From Streptomyces brevispora (lineage in GTDB: Bacteria > Actinomycetota > Actinomycetes > Streptomycetales > Streptomycetaceae), in assembly GCF_007829885.1 (NCBI RefSeq), contig NZ_VIWW01000001.1:1054001-1118000 (forward strand): 64,000 nucleotides of DNA, in the 5' to 3' direction. Under the pieces are notes generated by a model. That model made no database searches. It saw only the letters and a program-made list of their open reading frames with translations, and was not told where the DNA came from. This document shows, one piece after another, positions 62,730 to 64,000 of the stretch (its first letter is position 1; each line of letters begins with the position of its first letter). The position numbers and the translations under genes are program-made.

Positions 62730-62748
62730 CGGTGGATTCAGGCTTAGG
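62730..62748 (+). repeat. right terminal inverted repeat, IS1380 type
   Basis: CGGTGGATTCAGGCTTAG is the inverted match of the left end at 54469-54487. The sequence beyond (from about 62750) belongs to the chromosome, beginning with the terminator of the next gene. Confidence 0.75.
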
Positions 62749-62767
62749 GGCTGTTCCGGGATCGGGC

Positions 62768-62792
62768 GCCGGCCCCGCGGATCGGGGCCGGC
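62768..62792 (-). terminator. terminator of the TPR regulatory gene
   Basis: GCCGGCCCCG and CGGGGCCGGC form a stem around CGGAT directly after the stop of the minus-strand gene at 62794. Confidence 0.75.
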
Positions 62793-62793
62793 C

Positions 62794-64000
62794 TCACCCC
62801 AGTGCAGCAACCCGCTCGCGGTATCCGCGTACGGCTGCGGCGTCCCGGAACGGTTCGAGCCGGCGCTCGAAGTCCCGCACGTACTCCGTGGCGCGCACCG
62901 ATCGCATCTCGGCAGCCTGCTGAGCGGCCTCCGCACCCAGCCGGCAGGCCTGGTCGAGCTCACCGAGCCCGAGCCGCGCGGAGGCCAGCACCACCCGGCA
63001 GAACAGCCGGCTGCGGGCGTACGCGGGGGCACGCAGTTGCAGCGAGCGCTCCGCGTGCTGCGCGGCGGCCCGGTACTGCTGGAGGTCCCGGTGGCAGTGC
63101 CCGAACTCGTCGGCGAGCTGGGCCTCGTCGAAGCAGCGCGCCCAGTGCGGCACGTCGTCGCCAGGGCGGGAGACCTCCAGCGCGCGCTCCGCCCGGGCCA
63201 GCGAGGCCGCGCAGGCCTTGGCCTCCCCGAGTACCCCGTGCCCGCGCGCCTCGACCGCGTGCAGCAGGGCCAGGACCGCGTTCGGCGCCGCCGAGCCGAT
63301 GCCCTGCTGGGCCACCCGCGCCAGCTGCACCGCTTCCCTGCCGTGTCCGAGGTAGACCGCCTGCCGGCTCATCGTGATCAGGACGTAGCTGCCGTAGGCC
63401 CGGTCCCCGGCGGCCTGGGCGAGGCGTAAGGACTGGACGAAGTACCGCTGGGCGAGCCCGTGTGCCGCGATGTCGTACGAGGTCCAGCCCGCGAGGCGGG
63501 TCAGATCGGCCGCGGCGGCGAACAGCCGGCGGCCGGTGGCCTCGCCGTACGTTCCGCGCAGCATCGGTTCCGTCTCGTGCTCCAGGTACCGGACCAGGGC
63601 CTGCCGGGCGTGGCCGCCGCCGTAGGCGTTGTCGAGGGTGCGGAAGAGCTCGGCGACCGACCGCAGGGCGGCCACGTCTCCGCCGCTGACCTTCTGGCCG
63701 GAGCCCCGGTCGGTCTGCCGCTGCCGCGGGACGCCCGGGGCGCCCGGCAGCGCCCTGGGCGGTACGAGGGGGCCCGGCAGGCCGGTGGCCGCGGGTGAAC
63801 CGGGGATCCGGGACTGCACCGGCCCCCGGGGGGCGGGCCGGCCCCCGGGCCCGGCGGCCCCCTGCTCGGGCACCGCGCCGAGGCCGGACCCGGTGAGTCC
63901 GGCGCCCCTGGTGTACCCGTTCACTCCGGTGCCGTACGCCCCGTTCGGTCCGGACGCGCCACGTGGCCCGCCGGCCGTCTGGACGCCGTTCGTCCGGCCG
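62794..64000 (-). CDS. TPR-containing regulatory protein (NsdA-like), C-terminal part
   Basis: The gene enters from the right edge; at least 402 codons are present, since the frame is open past the GTG at 63924 to the window end. The visible N-terminal 80 residues are a Gly/Pro-rich linker. The rest is helical with tetratricopeptide-like units (LAQRYFVQSLRLAQAAGDRA, SRQAVYLGHGREAVQLARVA, ECADEFGHCHRDLQ-type repeats). Streptomyces has a family of such proteins with an N-terminal XRE helix-turn-helix, including the developmental repressor NsdA; this one belongs near that group. The HTH would lie outside the window. Confidence 0.65.
   Translation of the reverse strand, partial: GRTNGVQTAGGPRGASGPNGAYGTGVNGYTRGAGLTGSGLGAVPEQGAAGPGGRPAPRGPVQSRIPGSPAATGLPGPLVPPRALPGAPGVPRQRQTDRGSGQKVSGGDVAALRSVAELFRTLDNAYGGGHARQALVRYLEHETEPMLRGTYGEATGRRLFAAAADLTRLAGWTSYDIAAHGLAQRYFVQSLRLAQAAGDRAYGSYVLITMSRQAVYLGHGREAVQLARVAQQGIGSAAPNAVLALLHAVEARGHGVLGEAKACAASLARAERALEVSRPGDDVPHWARCFDEAQLADEFGHCHRDLQQYRAAAQHAERSLQLRAPAYARSRLFCRVVLASARLGLGELDQACRLGAEAAQQAAEMRSVRATEYVRDFERRLEPFRDAAAVRGYRERVAALG

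Larger units (their letters stand above)
54469..62750. mobile_element. IS1380-bounded accessory segment
   Basis: About 8.3 kb lies between inverted copies of the same terminal repeat: GCTTAGCCTCAATCCACCG at the left and CGGTGGATTCAGGCTTAG at the right. Immediately inside each end is one part of an IS1380-type transposase gene in the same orientation: the first 28 codons at the left and the last 370 at the right. Between them are fragments of IS3, IS630 and a second IS1380 copy, and about ten small genes. The simplest reading is one IS1380 element whose middle was replaced. I see no clear target-site duplication. Confidence 0.65.

Noticed and set aside
1..64000. tRNA or rRNA genes
   Set aside because: I saw no stretch with the TTCGA arm plus matching acceptor stem, and no rRNA signature, though a dedicated tRNA search was not possible.

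Overview
The window is chromosomal DNA of a Streptomyces (or a very close actinomycete). GC is very high, codon third positions are almost all G/C, GTG starts are common, several genes look leaderless, and gene content and order match, from memory, the Streptomyces coelicolor block around SCO2146-SCO2183. Family names come from reading the translations. No database search was possible.

Layout. 1-11.1 kb: aerobic respiration on the minus strand. It holds a partial class V aminotransferase behind a SAM-IV riboswitch, trpD, the bc1 complex (qcrCAB), ctaE and ctaCDF, with a receiver-like protein and an L,D-transpeptidase lipoprotein between the oxidase genes. 11.3-17.7 kb: a cysteine desulfurase-TusA fusion, adenosine kinase, an anchored secreted protein, an ErpA-type Fe-S carrier and nadA. 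17.8-30.8 kb: a STAND-like NTPase with TPRs, an RND exporter, a NarL-type two-component system, PspAA-PspA, a DUF3043 protein, a methyltransferase and an HtrA-like protease. 30.8-39.5 kb: late cobalamin genes (cobU fusion, cobT, cobS) interleaved with a methyltransferase, an MprF-like protein, membrane proteins and a GH114 lipoprotein. 39.8-48.7 kb: pepA, lpd, sucB, a GntR regulator and aceE, together supplying pyruvate dehydrogenase E3, E2 and E1. 48.9-54.5 kb: WYL, DUF4240, TetR (beside a dead SDR gene), GNAT, epimerase and FAD-oxidoreductase genes.

54.47-62.75 kb is different. It is bounded by matching IS1380-type terminal inverted repeats and packed with insertion-sequence pieces (IS1380 in three pieces, IS3 and IS630 fragments). 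It carries small proteins of a stress/envelope type: DUF6286, Asp23-like pieces, an HxHH membrane protein paralogous to one at 37 kb, CsbD, two paralogous helical proteins, a DUF6131 protein and a frameshifted membrane protein. One parsimonious reading is a single IS1380 element whose middle was replaced by about 6.8 kb of accessory DNA. After it the chromosome resumes with a TPR regulatory protein that runs off the right edge.

The most interesting points are the IS1380-bounded stress segment, a covarying start-codon hairpin in two IS1380 copies, the HxHH membrane family, the paired FVD-motif proteins, the SAM-IV riboswitch, and the 21-bp tandem repeat inside the STAND-like NTPase.
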